From assembly GCA_040218795.1 (NCBI GenBank), contig JAVJQT010000010.1:434001-498000 (forward strand): DNA of 64,000 bases, read 5' to 3'. Every line of letters starts with the position of its first letter. The first letter of the stretch is position 1. The position numbers and the translations under genes were made by a program. Of this stretch, positions 50,986 to 60,224 are shown piece by piece. The notes under the pieces are model-generated. The model was not told where the DNA came from. It did not search any database and saw only the letters and a list, made by a program, of their open reading frames with translations. Source of the stretch: CCMP332 sp040218795. GTDB lineage: Bacteria; Bacteroidota; Bacteroidia; Cytophagales; CCMP332.

Positions 50986-52175
50986 TCTTCTAAAAATGGA
51001 TTGGTAAACCGCGGATCATTAACTAATTCATTATCAGTAAGTGTTTTTAGAAAAGCAATAATTGCCGACTTTTCACTTTCCGTAAGACCCAATTGAATGG
51101 TTTTCCCATCGGGGCTATAAATAATATTTCCGTTGGGATCATTGCTTACTTCCATAAGCGTGCTTAGTGTGGTACTGACCTGAACATGTTCATTGTAATG
51201 ATCTAATACCTCTTCCAAGGTATTAAACCGACCATCGTGCATGTAAGGAGCAGTTAATTCTATATTTCTTAAACTTGGAGTTTTAAATTTGCCTTTGTCT
51301 TCCGGATTATTGCTTACATTAAAATAGCCTTCGTCTTTTCTGCTTGCGTCTGATTCAAGGCCATTGTTTTTGATCCCCTGAGTTCCAATTAATTTATTGA
51401 AATTTACACTCACGTGACAATCACCGCAATTACCTCCTCTTCGGTATATGTTCAGCTGATTATCAGGATCCCAATAATAATCAGGGTGTGTGGTAAATAA
51501 CTCTGATCCCAATTTCTCTTCTGCTGTGAAGCTTGCCTCCCCTCTTTTAAATTTATCGTATTTGGAATCCTTAGAGATGATCCCTTTTTCAAATTCTGTA
51601 ATGGCCAGTGCAATTCTTTCAGGTGTAATCAAGGTGTCGCCATAAGCATGAAAAAATAAACTGTCGTACAATTCAAGCTTATACAGTCTATCAACAGCTT
51701 CTGCCAAAGTCAAATCCATTTCTATATGATCCTGAATTGGCATTAAAGCTTGTTCCTCCAAAGTTTTTGCACGCGCATCCCAGAAAAATAAATCTTCCCA
51801 AAGCATATTTACCACAGACATGGCATTTCTTGGAGTGGGCTCGCCGTTCAGTCCAAGACTAAATTGTCGACCATCCGTAAATGCTTTATTCTGATGATGA
51901 CATGAGCCGCATGATATTGTATTATTTCTGGAAAGTCGGTTCTCATAAAAGAGATGTCGTCCCAATTGAAATTTTTCTTCAATAATTTTATTGTCTGTTA
52001 TTTCCGGAAAATATGCAGGTATTTCCAATTCTACTTCGGTGGGTTCATATACCCAGTTTTTCCCTTCGGGTGCAGGGTTATTTATAGGTGGATTTGTAGA
52101 ATCATCATCATTATTACAGGAGAAAACTGCAGATCCGATAAAAATAATTGATATGTAGATCCATTTATTTTTCAT
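50982..52175 (-). CDS. Diheme MauG/cytochrome c peroxidase-like lipoprotein A (MbnH-like)
   Basis: A 397-residue exported lipoprotein (Cys20 followed by NNDDD). The heme c sites are C89-x-x-C92-H93 and C250-x-x-C253-H254. TAPYMHDGRF and KTPSLRNIELT are shared with copy B. An insert between the two heme domains, with YYWDPDNQLNIYRRG, makes it about 40 residues longer than copy B. It heads the five-gene operon and is expected to modify its MbnP-like partner in the periplasm or at the surface. Confidence 0.87.
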   Translation of the reverse strand: MKNKWIYISIIFIGSAVFSCNNDDDSTNPPINNPAPEGKNWVYEPTEVELEIPAYFPEITDNKIIEEKFQLGRHLFYENRLSRNNTISCGSCHHQNKAFTDGRQFSLGLNGEPTPRNAMSVVNMLWEDLFFWDARAKTLEEQALMPIQDHIEMDLTLAEAVDRLYKLELYDSLFFHAYGDTLITPERIALAITEFEKGIISKDSKYDKFKRGEASFTAEEKLGSELFTTHPDYYWDPDNQLNIYRRGGNCGDCHVSVNFNKLIGTQGIKNNGLESDASRKDEGYFNVSNNPEDKGKFKTPSLRNIELTAPYMHDGRFNTLEEVLDHYNEHVQVSTTLSTLMEVSNDPNGNIIYSPDGKTIQLGLTESEKSAIIAFLKTLTDNELVNDPRFTNPFLEE

Positions 52176-52195
52176 GCGTCATCCTTAAAACTGAA

Positions 52196-52217
52196 AATGG
52201 CACCAAATGGTGCCATT
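52196..52217 (-). terminator. Perfect palindrome, probable terminator of mdh
   Basis: AATGGCACCA (52196-52205) and TGGTGCCATT (52208-52217) are perfect complements around AA. On the minus strand, the direction of mdh, a short T-run follows. It lies 17 bases after the mdh stop and upstream of the MauG-like operon, so it separates the two transcripts. Confidence 0.65.
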
Positions 52218-52234
52218 CTTAAGAATTGATTTTA

Positions 52235-53164
52235 TTATTTCATATTATCCAGCACTGACATCACTTCAAATACGTGATCTCTGGACTGATTCATCAGTTC
52301 TTTTTCCTGATCATTCAAATCGAGTTCAATGATCTTTTCGACACCGTTTTTACCCAATATTACAGGGACACCCAGGTAACAGTTTTTAATTCCATATTCT
52401 CCATCCAATTGAACACATACAGGGAACACTCTTTTTTGATCTTTTACAATTGCTTCAACCATTTGTGCAGCAGCTGAACCCGGTGCATACCAGGCCGAAG
52501 TACCCATCAATTTAACGAGTTCTCCTCCACCAAATTTTGTTCTCTCAACGATTTCCTCGAGCTTTTTAGAATCGATCATTTCAGTTACTGGTATCCCTCC
52601 CACAGTAGTATACCTCGGAAGTGGAACCATGGTATCACCATGACCGCCCAGAATCATCGCCTGAATATCTTTGGGAGAAACTTGTATAGCTTCGGCTAAA
52701 AATGCCCTGTATCTTGCCGTATCAAGTATGCCGGCCATACCCATTACTCTTGTTCTGGGCAATTTGGAAGTCAGATGTGCCTGATAAGTCATGACATCCA
52801 AAGGATTAGAAACTACGATAATAATGGCATCAGGTGAATGTTTAATGACATTTTCTGTTACCATTTTTACAATACCGGCATTGGTTGAAATCAAGTCATC
52901 CCTTGTCATTCCCGGTTTTCTGGGCAATCCAGATGTGATTACTACGACATCCGATCCAGCGGTTTTCGAATAGTCATTGGTTGAACCGGAAGTATAACTA
53001 TCATAGGTATTGATTGGTGCTTTTTGCCAAATATCAAGTGCTTTTCCTTCTGCCAGGCCCTCTTTGATATCAACTATTATTATTTCCTTGGCTATTTCTT
53101 TATACGCCAAGACGTCGGCACAAGTGGCTCCAACATTTCCGGCCCCTACTACTGTTACTTTCAT
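52235..53164 (-). CDS. mdh: Malate dehydrogenase (NAD-dependent, LDH-like type)
   Basis: A 309-residue MDH with GAGNVGAT (NAD-binding loop), D33 in IVDIKEG, the mobile-loop LPRKPGMTRDDL with the substrate arginines, the catalytic His in GGHGDTMVPL and the Asp-His relay region. It interconverts malate and oxaloacetate in the citric acid cycle. It is the [LDH-like] MDH type. It is preceded by a cyclic-nucleotide-binding protein gene on the same strand. Confidence 0.96.
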   Translation of the reverse strand: MKVTVVGAGNVGATCADVLAYKEIAKEIIIVDIKEGLAEGKALDIWQKAPINTYDSYTSGSTNDYSKTAGSDVVVITSGLPRKPGMTRDDLISTNAGIVKMVTENVIKHSPDAIIIVVSNPLDVMTYQAHLTSKLPRTRVMGMAGILDTARYRAFLAEAIQVSPKDIQAMILGGHGDTMVPLPRYTTVGGIPVTEMIDSKKLEEIVERTKFGGGELVKLMGTSAWYAPGSAAAQMVEAIVKDQKRVFPVCVQLDGEYGIKNCYLGVPVILGKNGVEKIIELDLNDQEKELMNQSRDHVFEVMSVLDNMK

Positions 53165-53233
53165 TTTTTAATGTTTTAAGATTGAATTAAGAATTTCCGC
53201 TAAAATAATCAATTAGAACATTCTAAATACATT

Positions 53234-53758
53234 CTAAGAGATATTATCAAAAGCATTGGATAATTCGAAAAAGCCAAAAGATGATTTATAGGATTTATAC
53301 AGGTTTTGATTTAATTCATAATAGGATTCCGCAAGGGCCTGAAGCATTTTAGCTTTGATCTCAATCTTTTTTTCGAATAAATCCAAGATATTAATTTGTG
53401 GAATAACGTAAAGTTCACAGTGCTCGGATTCCACAATAGCATTGTAAATCCTTTCTGATTTTGCCAATAAGGAATTATCACCAAAACATGAGCCGGCAGT
53501 ACGATTGGTTAAGGTTTCGAATTTTTCTCCGATGTCAATGTTTAATGATACCTTTCCCGATTTAACTATATACAAGGCCTGACTTGGATCCCCTCTGAAA
53601 AATACCACCTCATCTTTTTTGTATTTCCTTTGATGAAGGTAAGGGACAAGATGGGCTAAATCATCATTGTTCAAATATTTGAAAAGATTTATTTTGGACA
53701 GGAATCTGAAAAAATTCAACTCTTCGAGTCCGTAGGATTTTCCAAATGGATTTTTCAT
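53234..53758 (-). CDS. Cyclic nucleotide-binding domain protein
   Basis: A 174-residue protein with a CRP-type nucleotide-binding beta-roll at about 30-130, including YLHQRKYKKDEVVFFRGDPS, LYIVKSGKVSL and a GSCFGDNSLL segment at the phosphate-binding position. No HTH or DNA-binding part follows; a short helical tail (about 130-174) ends the protein. Membership of the cNMP family is clear, but whether it binds cAMP is not. The start overlaps the tilS stop by 4 bases. Confidence 0.85.
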   Translation of the reverse strand: MKNPFGKSYGLEELNFFRFLSKINLFKYLNNDDLAHLVPYLHQRKYKKDEVVFFRGDPSQALYIVKSGKVSLNIDIGEKFETLTNRTAGSCFGDNSLLAKSERIYNAIVESEHCELYVIPQINILDLFEKKIEIKAKMLQALAESYYELNQNLYKSYKSSFGFFELSNAFDNIS

Positions 53759-55071
53759 GATACTTCTAGTCTTAAGGCCTGTTTTGTATTATCGGTAATC
53801 CGGTATTTTTCACTAATTCTTTGACCTACAACCCAAACTATATCTTGGCCGGACAACAAGACATATTGATTTTTTTTGAAATTCAGAGGAACTTTAAGAT
53901 CAATTAAAAAATCACTGATTTTTTTTTCTCCTTTCATTCCTAGGGGTTGAAATTTATCACCTTCTTGCCAGGGTCTTAATTTTAACGGATATGTGATCAA
54001 ACCCGCATCTAGAATGGCTACATTATTGTTTTTTTCTATTCTGAAATCCTTTTTTAAGTGATTGGCCTTAATAGAAGAATTCTCCAAATGATCTAAATCC
54101 TCCGGCTTTTCAATTATTAACTCCTCTGCAATTTTGTTTCTTAGTGTGATAATAAAATTTGTTCTGTCCTTCACGCACATATATTCTTCCGTATAAAAGG
54201 ATTTCCCACTTTCAGAATTTATACTTTTTACCATGTCCTGAAATTGCTTAAAATTAAATTTCAGGGTTTTAAGGTATTCCCAAAAAATGAGTAGTTCTTC
54301 CGGTTTATTTCTTAGACGGGAAATATTTATACTAATAGCATCTTTTTTTTCTTGTATCCAATCCGACTTTGCTTCCTTCAATTTGGACTCCAAATAAAAG
54401 CTTAATAAATGCATTTGATTGGAGGCGTCAGAAAAGGTCTTTAAATAGGATGGGTTGATTTCTTCTGCAACGGGTACAATTTTATGACGGACTACATTGC
54501 GCTGATAATATAAAGAAGAATTGCTTTTATCTTCTCTCCAATTCAGCCCGGTTTTGGAAGCATATTCCTCAATATCCTTTTTGGAAAAGGAAATCAAGGG
54601 CCTGATTATATTATTATTGATATCCGGTATACCTGAAATAGATGAATAGGTGCCCGATTTAATAAAGTTTAAAATTGCAGTTTCAAAACTATCATCTAAG
54701 TGGTGAGCGGTTAATAGATAATCGTAATTGAAATTATTCATGACCTGTTCAAAAAATTCATAGCGAATTTTTCGAGCTGCCATTTGTACTGACATTTTCC
54801 ATTCATCCGCTTTGATTCCGGCATTTTCTCGATGAGCATAAAATGGCACTTCAAATCGTTTTGACAAATCCTTGACAAACTGTTCATCCTTTTCCGAATC
54901 TTCTTCTCTCAAAAGAAAATTTACATGCGCTATTGCAAATTCATAGTCTGTTTTACTTAGCAAATCGCATAATACCACTGAATCGATACCGCCGCTAACC
55001 GCTATTAGAAGTCTGTTTTTTTTCTTAAGTCTATACCTTGTTTTAAGTAAATTTGAGAAATGCTCTAACAT
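53755..55071 (-). CDS. tilS: tRNA(Ile)-lysidine synthase
   Basis: A 438-residue TilS. The N-terminal N-type ATP pyrophosphatase has SGGIDS near residue 26. LTAHHLDDSFETAILN binds ATP and the tRNA substrate. The C-terminal TilS domain (about 360-430) contains LRPWQEGDKFQPLGMKGEKKISDFLID. It changes C34 of tRNA-Ile to lysidine so that AUA is read as Ile. Divergent from the OstA-like gene, 35 bases from its start. Confidence 0.93.
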   Translation of the reverse strand: MLEHFSNLLKTRYRLKKKNRLLIAVSGGIDSVVLCDLLSKTDYEFAIAHVNFLLREEDSEKDEQFVKDLSKRFEVPFYAHRENAGIKADEWKMSVQMAARKIRYEFFEQVMNNFNYDYLLTAHHLDDSFETAILNFIKSGTYSSISGIPDINNNIIRPLISFSKKDIEEYASKTGLNWREDKSNSSLYYQRNVVRHKIVPVAEEINPSYLKTFSDASNQMHLLSFYLESKLKEAKSDWIQEKKDAISINISRLRNKPEELLIFWEYLKTLKFNFKQFQDMVKSINSESGKSFYTEEYMCVKDRTNFIITLRNKIAEELIIEKPEDLDHLENSSIKANHLKKDFRIEKNNNVAILDAGLITYPLKLRPWQEGDKFQPLGMKGEKKISDFLIDLKVPLNFKKNQYVLLSGQDIVWVVGQRISEKYRITDNTKQALRLEVS

Positions 55072-55087
55072 ATTCTGCTAGTCGGAG

Positions 55088-55095
55088 TAAATTTG
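55088..55095 (+). promoter_or_regulatory. Possible -7 element before the OstA-like gene
   Basis: TAAATTTG fits TAnnTTTG and lies 11 bases before the preferred ATG at 55107. I see no well-spaced -33 TTG. Confidence 0.35.
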
Positions 55096-55106
55096 TACGC
55101 TTCAGG

Positions 55107-56621
55107 ATGAAAATTTACAAGCTTTATATTGTTTTTACACTTTTATTTTTACAAAATGGCCTATTGAGGGCTCAAAATGTAATTATTAAGCAAACGGATG
55201 TTTTTAAAAGTGGAAAATTCAAGGATCAAAAGATCAATAAACTTTTGGGGAATGTCATATTACAGCAAAAAGATATAACCCTGTACTGTGATTCAGCCTA
55301 CCAATATGTAAAAAACAATAATAAGCTTGAAACCTTTGGGCGTGTTAAACTGGTCAAATCGGATACCGTAACATTGACCTGTGATAAGTTGACTTATGAA
55401 GGCAGTCAAAAGCTTGCCAAAGCGAGAAAGAACGTAATTCTTACTGATCCGCAAATGAAGCTTTATACAGATAATCTCGACTTTGACCTAAACAGTAATC
55501 AGGCCTCTTATGTAAAAGGTGGTAAAATTATTAACGGGGATAATACTTTAACCAGCGAGAAGGGCAGGTATGACACCGATCTTAAAATGATGCATTTCAA
55601 AAAAGATGTGCATTTGCTCTCACCTGAAAGAGAAATGTTTTCAGATACCATGGATTACCACACCGAAAGAAAAATAGTTTATTTCACCGGCCCCACAAAA
55701 ATCATCAGCGAAAGTGGTACGGTTTATACTGAAAGCGGGCAATACGACACACAGGCAAAACTCTCCAATCTCAATGCCAGAAACCGGCTTGAAAACGAAG
55801 AGTATATAATGGAAGCCAATGAAATGATATTTTCCCAAAATGGTAATTCGGGCAAAGCCTGGGGGGAGGTTTTTCTATACTCCAAAGAGGAAAATATTAT
55901 TTTGACCGGTGACATCATGCTATTTGGAGGAGAAAGCGGACGCTCAAAATTATGGGGCAATACGCTTATGCTTTATCCCATGGAAGACGATACGCTTTAC
56001 ATGCGAGCCGACACACTTATTTCTGAAACAGTGGATTCTACTGAGGACAAAAAAATTCTGGGTTATCGCAATGTGAAAATTTACAAAACAGATATGCAGG
56101 GAAAATGTGATTCCATGGTATATAATTCAGCGGATTCAATGATAACATTTTTTAATGATCCGGTTATCTGGGCAGAAAAGAATCAAATGACCGCTGACAC
56201 TATATCCATTCAAATGGCCAATGGGGCTATAGATAAAGTATTTATGGATATCAATGCATTTATTATTTCTCAGGATACCATCGGCAATTATAATCAGGTA
56301 AAAGGAAGACATGTAGTGGCCCAGTTCGACTCCGTTTTCATTCGTCAAATCGTTATAGACGGCAATGGTGAGAGCATTTATTTTGCACTTAAGGAAGAAG
56401 ACCTGAGTGTAATTGGCATGAACAGGGTTTTATGCAGCAATATGACCCTGGATTTTGCAGATAAAGAATTGCAATTCATACATTTTTATGTGGAACCCGA
56501 TGCTAAATTCATACCCCCGCAGGAACTATTGGATCCTGAAAAACGATTAAGAGGATTTATCTGGAGACAAAGCGAAAAACCGAGCAGGGAATCTGTCATT
56601 TACCACGAAAAAATTAATTGA
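55107..56621 (+). CDS. OstA/LptA-like LPS transport protein
   Basis: From the ATG at 55107 the protein has 504 residues with a signal peptide (about 1-23). Repeated beta-strand units such as KLLGNVILQQKDITLYCDSA, GRVKLVKSDTVTLTCDKLTYEG and SEKGRYDTDLK mark the OstA/LptA fold. LptA-type proteins shuttle LPS across the periplasm. The length, about three times that of E. coli LptA, is usual for Bacteroidota OstA-like proteins and may form a longer bridge. An ATG at 55053 overlaps the divergent tilS gene and is less likely. The serine dehydratase gene follows after one base. Confidence 0.87.
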   Translation: MKIYKLYIVFTLLFLQNGLLRAQNVIIKQTDVFKSGKFKDQKINKLLGNVILQQKDITLYCDSAYQYVKNNNKLETFGRVKLVKSDTVTLTCDKLTYEGSQKLAKARKNVILTDPQMKLYTDNLDFDLNSNQASYVKGGKIINGDNTLTSEKGRYDTDLKMMHFKKDVHLLSPEREMFSDTMDYHTERKIVYFTGPTKIISESGTVYTESGQYDTQAKLSNLNARNRLENEEYIMEANEMIFSQNGNSGKAWGEVFLYSKEENIILTGDIMLFGGESGRSKLWGNTLMLYPMEDDTLYMRADTLISETVDSTEDKKILGYRNVKIYKTDMQGKCDSMVYNSADSMITFFNDPVIWAEKNQMTADTISIQMANGAIDKVFMDINAFIISQDTIGNYNQVKGRHVVAQFDSVFIRQIVIDGNGESIYFALKEEDLSVIGMNRVLCSNMTLDFADKELQFIHFYVEPDAKFIPPQELLDPEKRLRGFIWRQSEKPSRESVIYHEKIN

Positions 56622-56622
56622 T

Positions 56623-57540
56623 ATGGGACTGTTGTTTAACAATTTTGAAGAATGGAAAGCCTACTGTGATGAAAACAAACTAAAGTTGTTTGAACCAGTA
56701 CTATCCTATGAAACAGAGCAAAAGTCTCGCGATGAAAAAAGCATTTGGGATCATTTGCAGAAGGCCTATGATGTGATGCGTGAAGCAGTAGATACCGGAT
56801 TGAAAGAGGATATGAAATCGAGATCGGGTATGATCAATAACGGTGCAAAAAAAGTATATCAAAATAAGCATACATTGTTATCGCCTGAATTTCAGAAACT
56901 CGTATCAAGGGCTTTAGCTGCGAAAGAAGTGAATAGCTGTATGGGCAGAATCGTTGCAGCTCCCACTGCAGGTGCTTCGGGAATATTGCCGGGCATATTG
57001 TACACAGCCCAGGAAATTCACGGATTTACCGATAAGCAAATTCTGGAAGGCCTTCTGGTTGGAGCCGGAATAGCATTGATTATAGAAAGAAATGCGAGCA
57101 TTGCGGGATCTGTAGGCGGCTGCCAGGCAGAAACAGGAAGTGCTGCGGCCATGGGCTCTGGTGCCTTGGTTTATTTAATGGGGGGAACAAATACACAAGT
57201 TTTCAATGCCGTTGCCATCACCATTCAATGCATGCTCGGATTGGTTTGCGACCCGGTTGCCGGTTTAGTTGAGATTCCTTGTGTGGTAAGAAATGCCAGT
57301 GGTGCAGCAATTGCCTTTACCTCAGCTCAAATTGCCATTGCCGATGTTGATTCTGTAATTCCTGTTGATGAGTGTGTAATGGCCATGGGAGAAATTGGAC
57401 AAAGCATGGAAGCACGTTATAAGGAAACCGCATTGGGTGGATTGGCGGCCACGCCTACCGGGCAAAGAATCAGTAAAAAAGTTTTGATTCACGATATTGA
57501 AATGATGCCTGACGAAGACAATAAAGAAGAAGGCGATTAA
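56623..57540 (+). CDS. sdaAA: L-serine dehydratase, iron-sulfur-dependent, alpha subunit
   Basis: A 305-residue alpha subunit. NSCMGRIVAAPTAGASG, IAGSVGGCQAE, GLVCDPVAGLVE and EIPCVVRNASGAA contain the cysteines that hold the [4Fe-4S] cluster and the serine-binding residues. It deaminates L-serine to pyruvate. The beta subunit (sdaAB) is not in the window, so it must be encoded elsewhere. The gene follows the OstA-like gene closely but is functionally unrelated. It overlaps the convergent antiporter gene by four bases. Confidence 0.93.
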   Translation: MGLLFNNFEEWKAYCDENKLKLFEPVLSYETEQKSRDEKSIWDHLQKAYDVMREAVDTGLKEDMKSRSGMINNGAKKVYQNKHTLLSPEFQKLVSRALAAKEVNSCMGRIVAAPTAGASGILPGILYTAQEIHGFTDKQILEGLLVGAGIALIIERNASIAGSVGGCQAETGSAAAMGSGALVYLMGGTNTQVFNAVAITIQCMLGLVCDPVAGLVEIPCVVRNASGAAIAFTSAQIAIADVDSVIPVDECVMAMGEIGQSMEARYKETALGGLAATPTGQRISKKVLIHDIEMMPDEDNKEEGD

Positions 57541-58505
57541 TTAATTACGCTGTAGGTGTAAACAACATAGAATAATAATAATACAACACCTTCCACACGG
57601 CCCAGTTTTTTTCTGATTAAAGCAAGAATTAATACCAAAACAGTAATTCCCATCATCCATATCATGTCGTATTCCAAAATTACCGGGTCAATAGTGATAT
57701 TTTGAATCATACTTGTTATTCCGAGGATGGATAGAATATTGAAAATATTTGATCCGAGAAGATTTCCAAGCGCCAGATCCGTTTGTTTTTTGTAGGCAGC
57801 TATTGCAGAAGTAACCAATTCAGGAAGACTTGTGCCGAGTGCAACTAGAGTAATTCCTATCACCCTTTCCGATACACCAAGACGCAAAGCAATTTTTTCT
57901 GCACCTTCTACAAACCATTCTGCGCCGTAAAACAAACCGGCACAACCAATTGCGATCATTAAAATATCAATTAAGAGGGCTCTGGTTGATTGTTCGGGTT
58001 CTGTCAATTCATGTTCTTCCATCAATGCTTCCTTGGCCTTGGTATCTTTCCTGCTTTTTATCATAGAAAAAGAGGTAAAAGCTATCAGCATTGAAAAGAA
58101 CAAAAGACCTTCCCAGAATTCTATTGTGCGATTGTTCCACAATAATTCAGAGCTTACGAAAAGCATAAGAATTGAGGCAAAAAAGGTCATCGGCCAATCG
58201 TACCGCAATGTATTTTTTTCAATGTAGATATCTGATACTACTGCTGTAAAGCCAAGTACTAATCCCAGGTTGCAAATATTTGAACCAACAACATTTCCCA
58301 TGGCCAGGTCATCGATTCCGGATAATACGGATTTAACACTTATAAGTAATTCAGGGGCAGAGGTGCCAAAAGCGACAATGGTAAGACCAACTACAAGGGG
58401 TGATATTTTTAATCTTAAAGCGATATTGGAAGCACCCCGGACAAGAAACTCTCCTCCCGAAATAAGTACAACCAAACCAAGTATAAGAAAAAATAAGTCT
58501 ATCAT
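57537..58505 (-). CDS. Calcium/sodium antiporter (CaCA family, YrbG-like)
   Basis: A 322-residue integral membrane protein with about ten helices in two inverted halves. The alpha-repeats read GNVVGSNICNLGLVLG and GNLLGSNIFNILSILG, each preceded by a conserved S-A-PEL (TSAPELL, TSLPELV). An acidic loop between the halves (MEEHELTEPEQ) is usual. It exchanges Na+ for Ca2+ at the inner membrane. The upp gene lies 6 bases upstream on the same strand. Confidence 0.92.
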   Translation of the reverse strand: MIDLFFLILGLVVLISGGEFLVRGASNIALRLKISPLVVGLTIVAFGTSAPELLISVKSVLSGIDDLAMGNVVGSNICNLGLVLGFTAVVSDIYIEKNTLRYDWPMTFFASILMLFVSSELLWNNRTIEFWEGLLFFSMLIAFTSFSMIKSRKDTKAKEALMEEHELTEPEQSTRALLIDILMIAIGCAGLFYGAEWFVEGAEKIALRLGVSERVIGITLVALGTSLPELVTSAIAAYKKQTDLALGNLLGSNIFNILSILGITSMIQNITIDPVILEYDMIWMMGITVLVLILALIRKKLGRVEGVVLLLFYVVYTYSVIN

Positions 58506-58511
58506 TTAATA

Positions 58512-59153
58512 CTATATTTTTTCACCAAAAGACAAATCTCCGGCATCTCCCAATCCGGGAACAATATATGCATGTTCGTTGAGGTGATCATCCATATCTA
58601 CCGTCCAGATCTCGCTTTCAATATTTTGTTTAATATATTCAATTCCATCAATACTTGCCACCAGAGCAGCAATATGTATTGATTTTGGCTTAAAATTTTC
58701 CCTAATACCCTTTACGGCTTTCACAAAAGACTTTCCTGTAGCCAACATTGGATCTACAATGATCAAATCTTTATTATCCAGATTGGGCTTTGTGAAATAG
58801 CTGGCTTCAATTTGAATTTCATCTTTATTACCCGAAGTAGATCTATAGGCTCCTAAAAATCCGCAATCGGATTTATCAAAGACATTAAGAAAACCCTGAA
58901 AAAATGGCATTCCGGCCCTCATAACACAAACTAAATTGGGATATTCCAGCAGTCCATTCTGTTTTTTTACACCAAGGGGGGTCTGTATTTCCATACTTTC
59001 ATAGCTCAAGGACTTGGAAATTTCATAGGCAAGTAAAGAACCCAATCGTTCGATATTTGATCTAAATTTCGCCCTATCCTTCTGTATGTGCTTGTCTCTC
59101 AATTCGATAAGGATATTATTAGCAATACTGTTCTCCTTCGCTAGTATAAACAT
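58512..59153 (-). CDS. upp: Uracil phosphoribosyltransferase
   Basis: A 213-residue type I PRTase. The PRPP-binding loop is IIVDPMLATGKSF, uracil binding lies in VPGLGDAGD near the C-terminus, and CVMRAGMPFFQG is another signature. It converts uracil and PRPP to UMP. A TATATTTG element lies just upstream. Confidence 0.93.
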   Translation of the reverse strand: MFILAKENSIANNILIELRDKHIQKDRAKFRSNIERLGSLLAYEISKSLSYESMEIQTPLGVKKQNGLLEYPNLVCVMRAGMPFFQGFLNVFDKSDCGFLGAYRSTSGNKDEIQIEASYFTKPNLDNKDLIIVDPMLATGKSFVKAVKGIRENFKPKSIHIAALVASIDGIEYIKQNIESEIWTVDMDDHLNEHAYIVPGLGDAGDLSFGEKI

Positions 59154-59183
59154 TAAAGGTTTTCCCGATTAAATCCAGGAGTT

Positions 59184-59191
59184 CAAATATA
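59184..59191 (-). promoter_or_regulatory. Probable -7 element of the upp promoter
   Basis: On the minus strand TATATTTG (59184-59191) matches TAnnTTTG about 30 bases before the upp ATG. A -33 TTG with good spacing is not obvious. Confidence 0.4.
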
Positions 59192-59241
59192 TAGAAATTA
59201 AACTTTGAGCTAATTATCTTTGTCAATATTAATAAAGGATT

Positions 59242-60165
59242 TCACGATTTTATTAAATAAGCCAGAGGAAATCGGTGTTTTTCAAGAAATACAAACTCTT
59301 GTTTTTCTGCACCAAAACCCGAATAAAAACGGCCCAGGGAAGCAATATTACCACCTTCAAAATCCAATTGTTTATACCCGGAACTGTAATTAAGTAACCA
59401 TTCATTGATAATGGCATGCATAATTCCCGCCTTTTTGGCTTTTTCATTTGAAAAACTCAGTAAAAAGGTCATTACATCTTTATAACCCGCAAAGAGGCCT
59501 GAAGCCATTCTATCGCCATTTTCATCAAGGGCTGAAAATATATTGATGTTTTTATCCGAAGCAAAAAAAGGCTTAAGGCGATCATAGGCATTTAAAAAAT
59601 CCCTGCTTATTTTTATTTGCCTTCCCTTATTCTTTATAAATCCACTTAATAGCGCATGAAAGTCGTTATTGATATCAAGCGTCCAATTCAGTTTGTTGGC
59701 CGCTTTAATGTTTCTTTTGTGATTTTTTGAAAAGCTTTGACTAAAATCATGCTCACCAAGATTCAGAATATAAGTTATTCGCGTGCTCGATTGAAAATGG
59801 GAGTTTTTTTGCAATTGACTTGCAGATTGCGAATCAAGTGATAAACGCATTGAAATACTTTGCCCCAATACATTGCAGATCTCATTCAAAAAAGCTTCTC
59901 CCGCTTCACTTTCCCGACTGAGTATTTGAATTTGCTGTGTAAAAACAGGCTGAACCAGATACATTATTCCAAATCTTTTTTTGAACATCAATGGGAAGGC
60001 ATTCAAATATTTACCATTGTCGATTTCTACAATGGCTTCAAATTCAGGGTTTACTGCTTTTAAATAGTCATATTTCGAAAATATTCTTGACCACTTGCAA
60101 TGATTTACAAGTTCATTCCAAGAATTTGGGTCAATTTCATCACTTCTTAATCGAATAATACTCAT
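59242..60165 (-). CDS. FemAB/GNAT-like acyltransferase, unknown substrate
   Basis: A 307-residue cytosolic protein with two GNAT-like halves, as in FemABX enzymes. The motifs SKNHKRNIKAANKLNWTL and GIMHAIINEWLLNY, followed by LDFEGGNIASLGRFYSGFGA, fit that pattern. FemAB proteins transfer amino acids from tRNA to peptidoglycan or other acceptors. This is one of the more distant Bacteroidota members, so a different acyl or amino group and acceptor are possible. It is divergent from the Wzi-like gene. Confidence 0.8.
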   Translation of the reverse strand: MSIIRLRSDEIDPNSWNELVNHCKWSRIFSKYDYLKAVNPEFEAIVEIDNGKYLNAFPLMFKKRFGIMYLVQPVFTQQIQILSRESEAGEAFLNEICNVLGQSISMRLSLDSQSASQLQKNSHFQSSTRITYILNLGEHDFSQSFSKNHKRNIKAANKLNWTLDINNDFHALLSGFIKNKGRQIKISRDFLNAYDRLKPFFASDKNINIFSALDENGDRMASGLFAGYKDVMTFLLSFSNEKAKKAGIMHAIINEWLLNYSSGYKQLDFEGGNIASLGRFYSGFGAEKQEFVFLEKHRFPLAYLIKS

Positions 60166-60224
60166 CTATTCCTTTTCGAAACTTAATCTAATGTAGTTTT
60201 TTTACACCGCGAGACCTCAATGAT

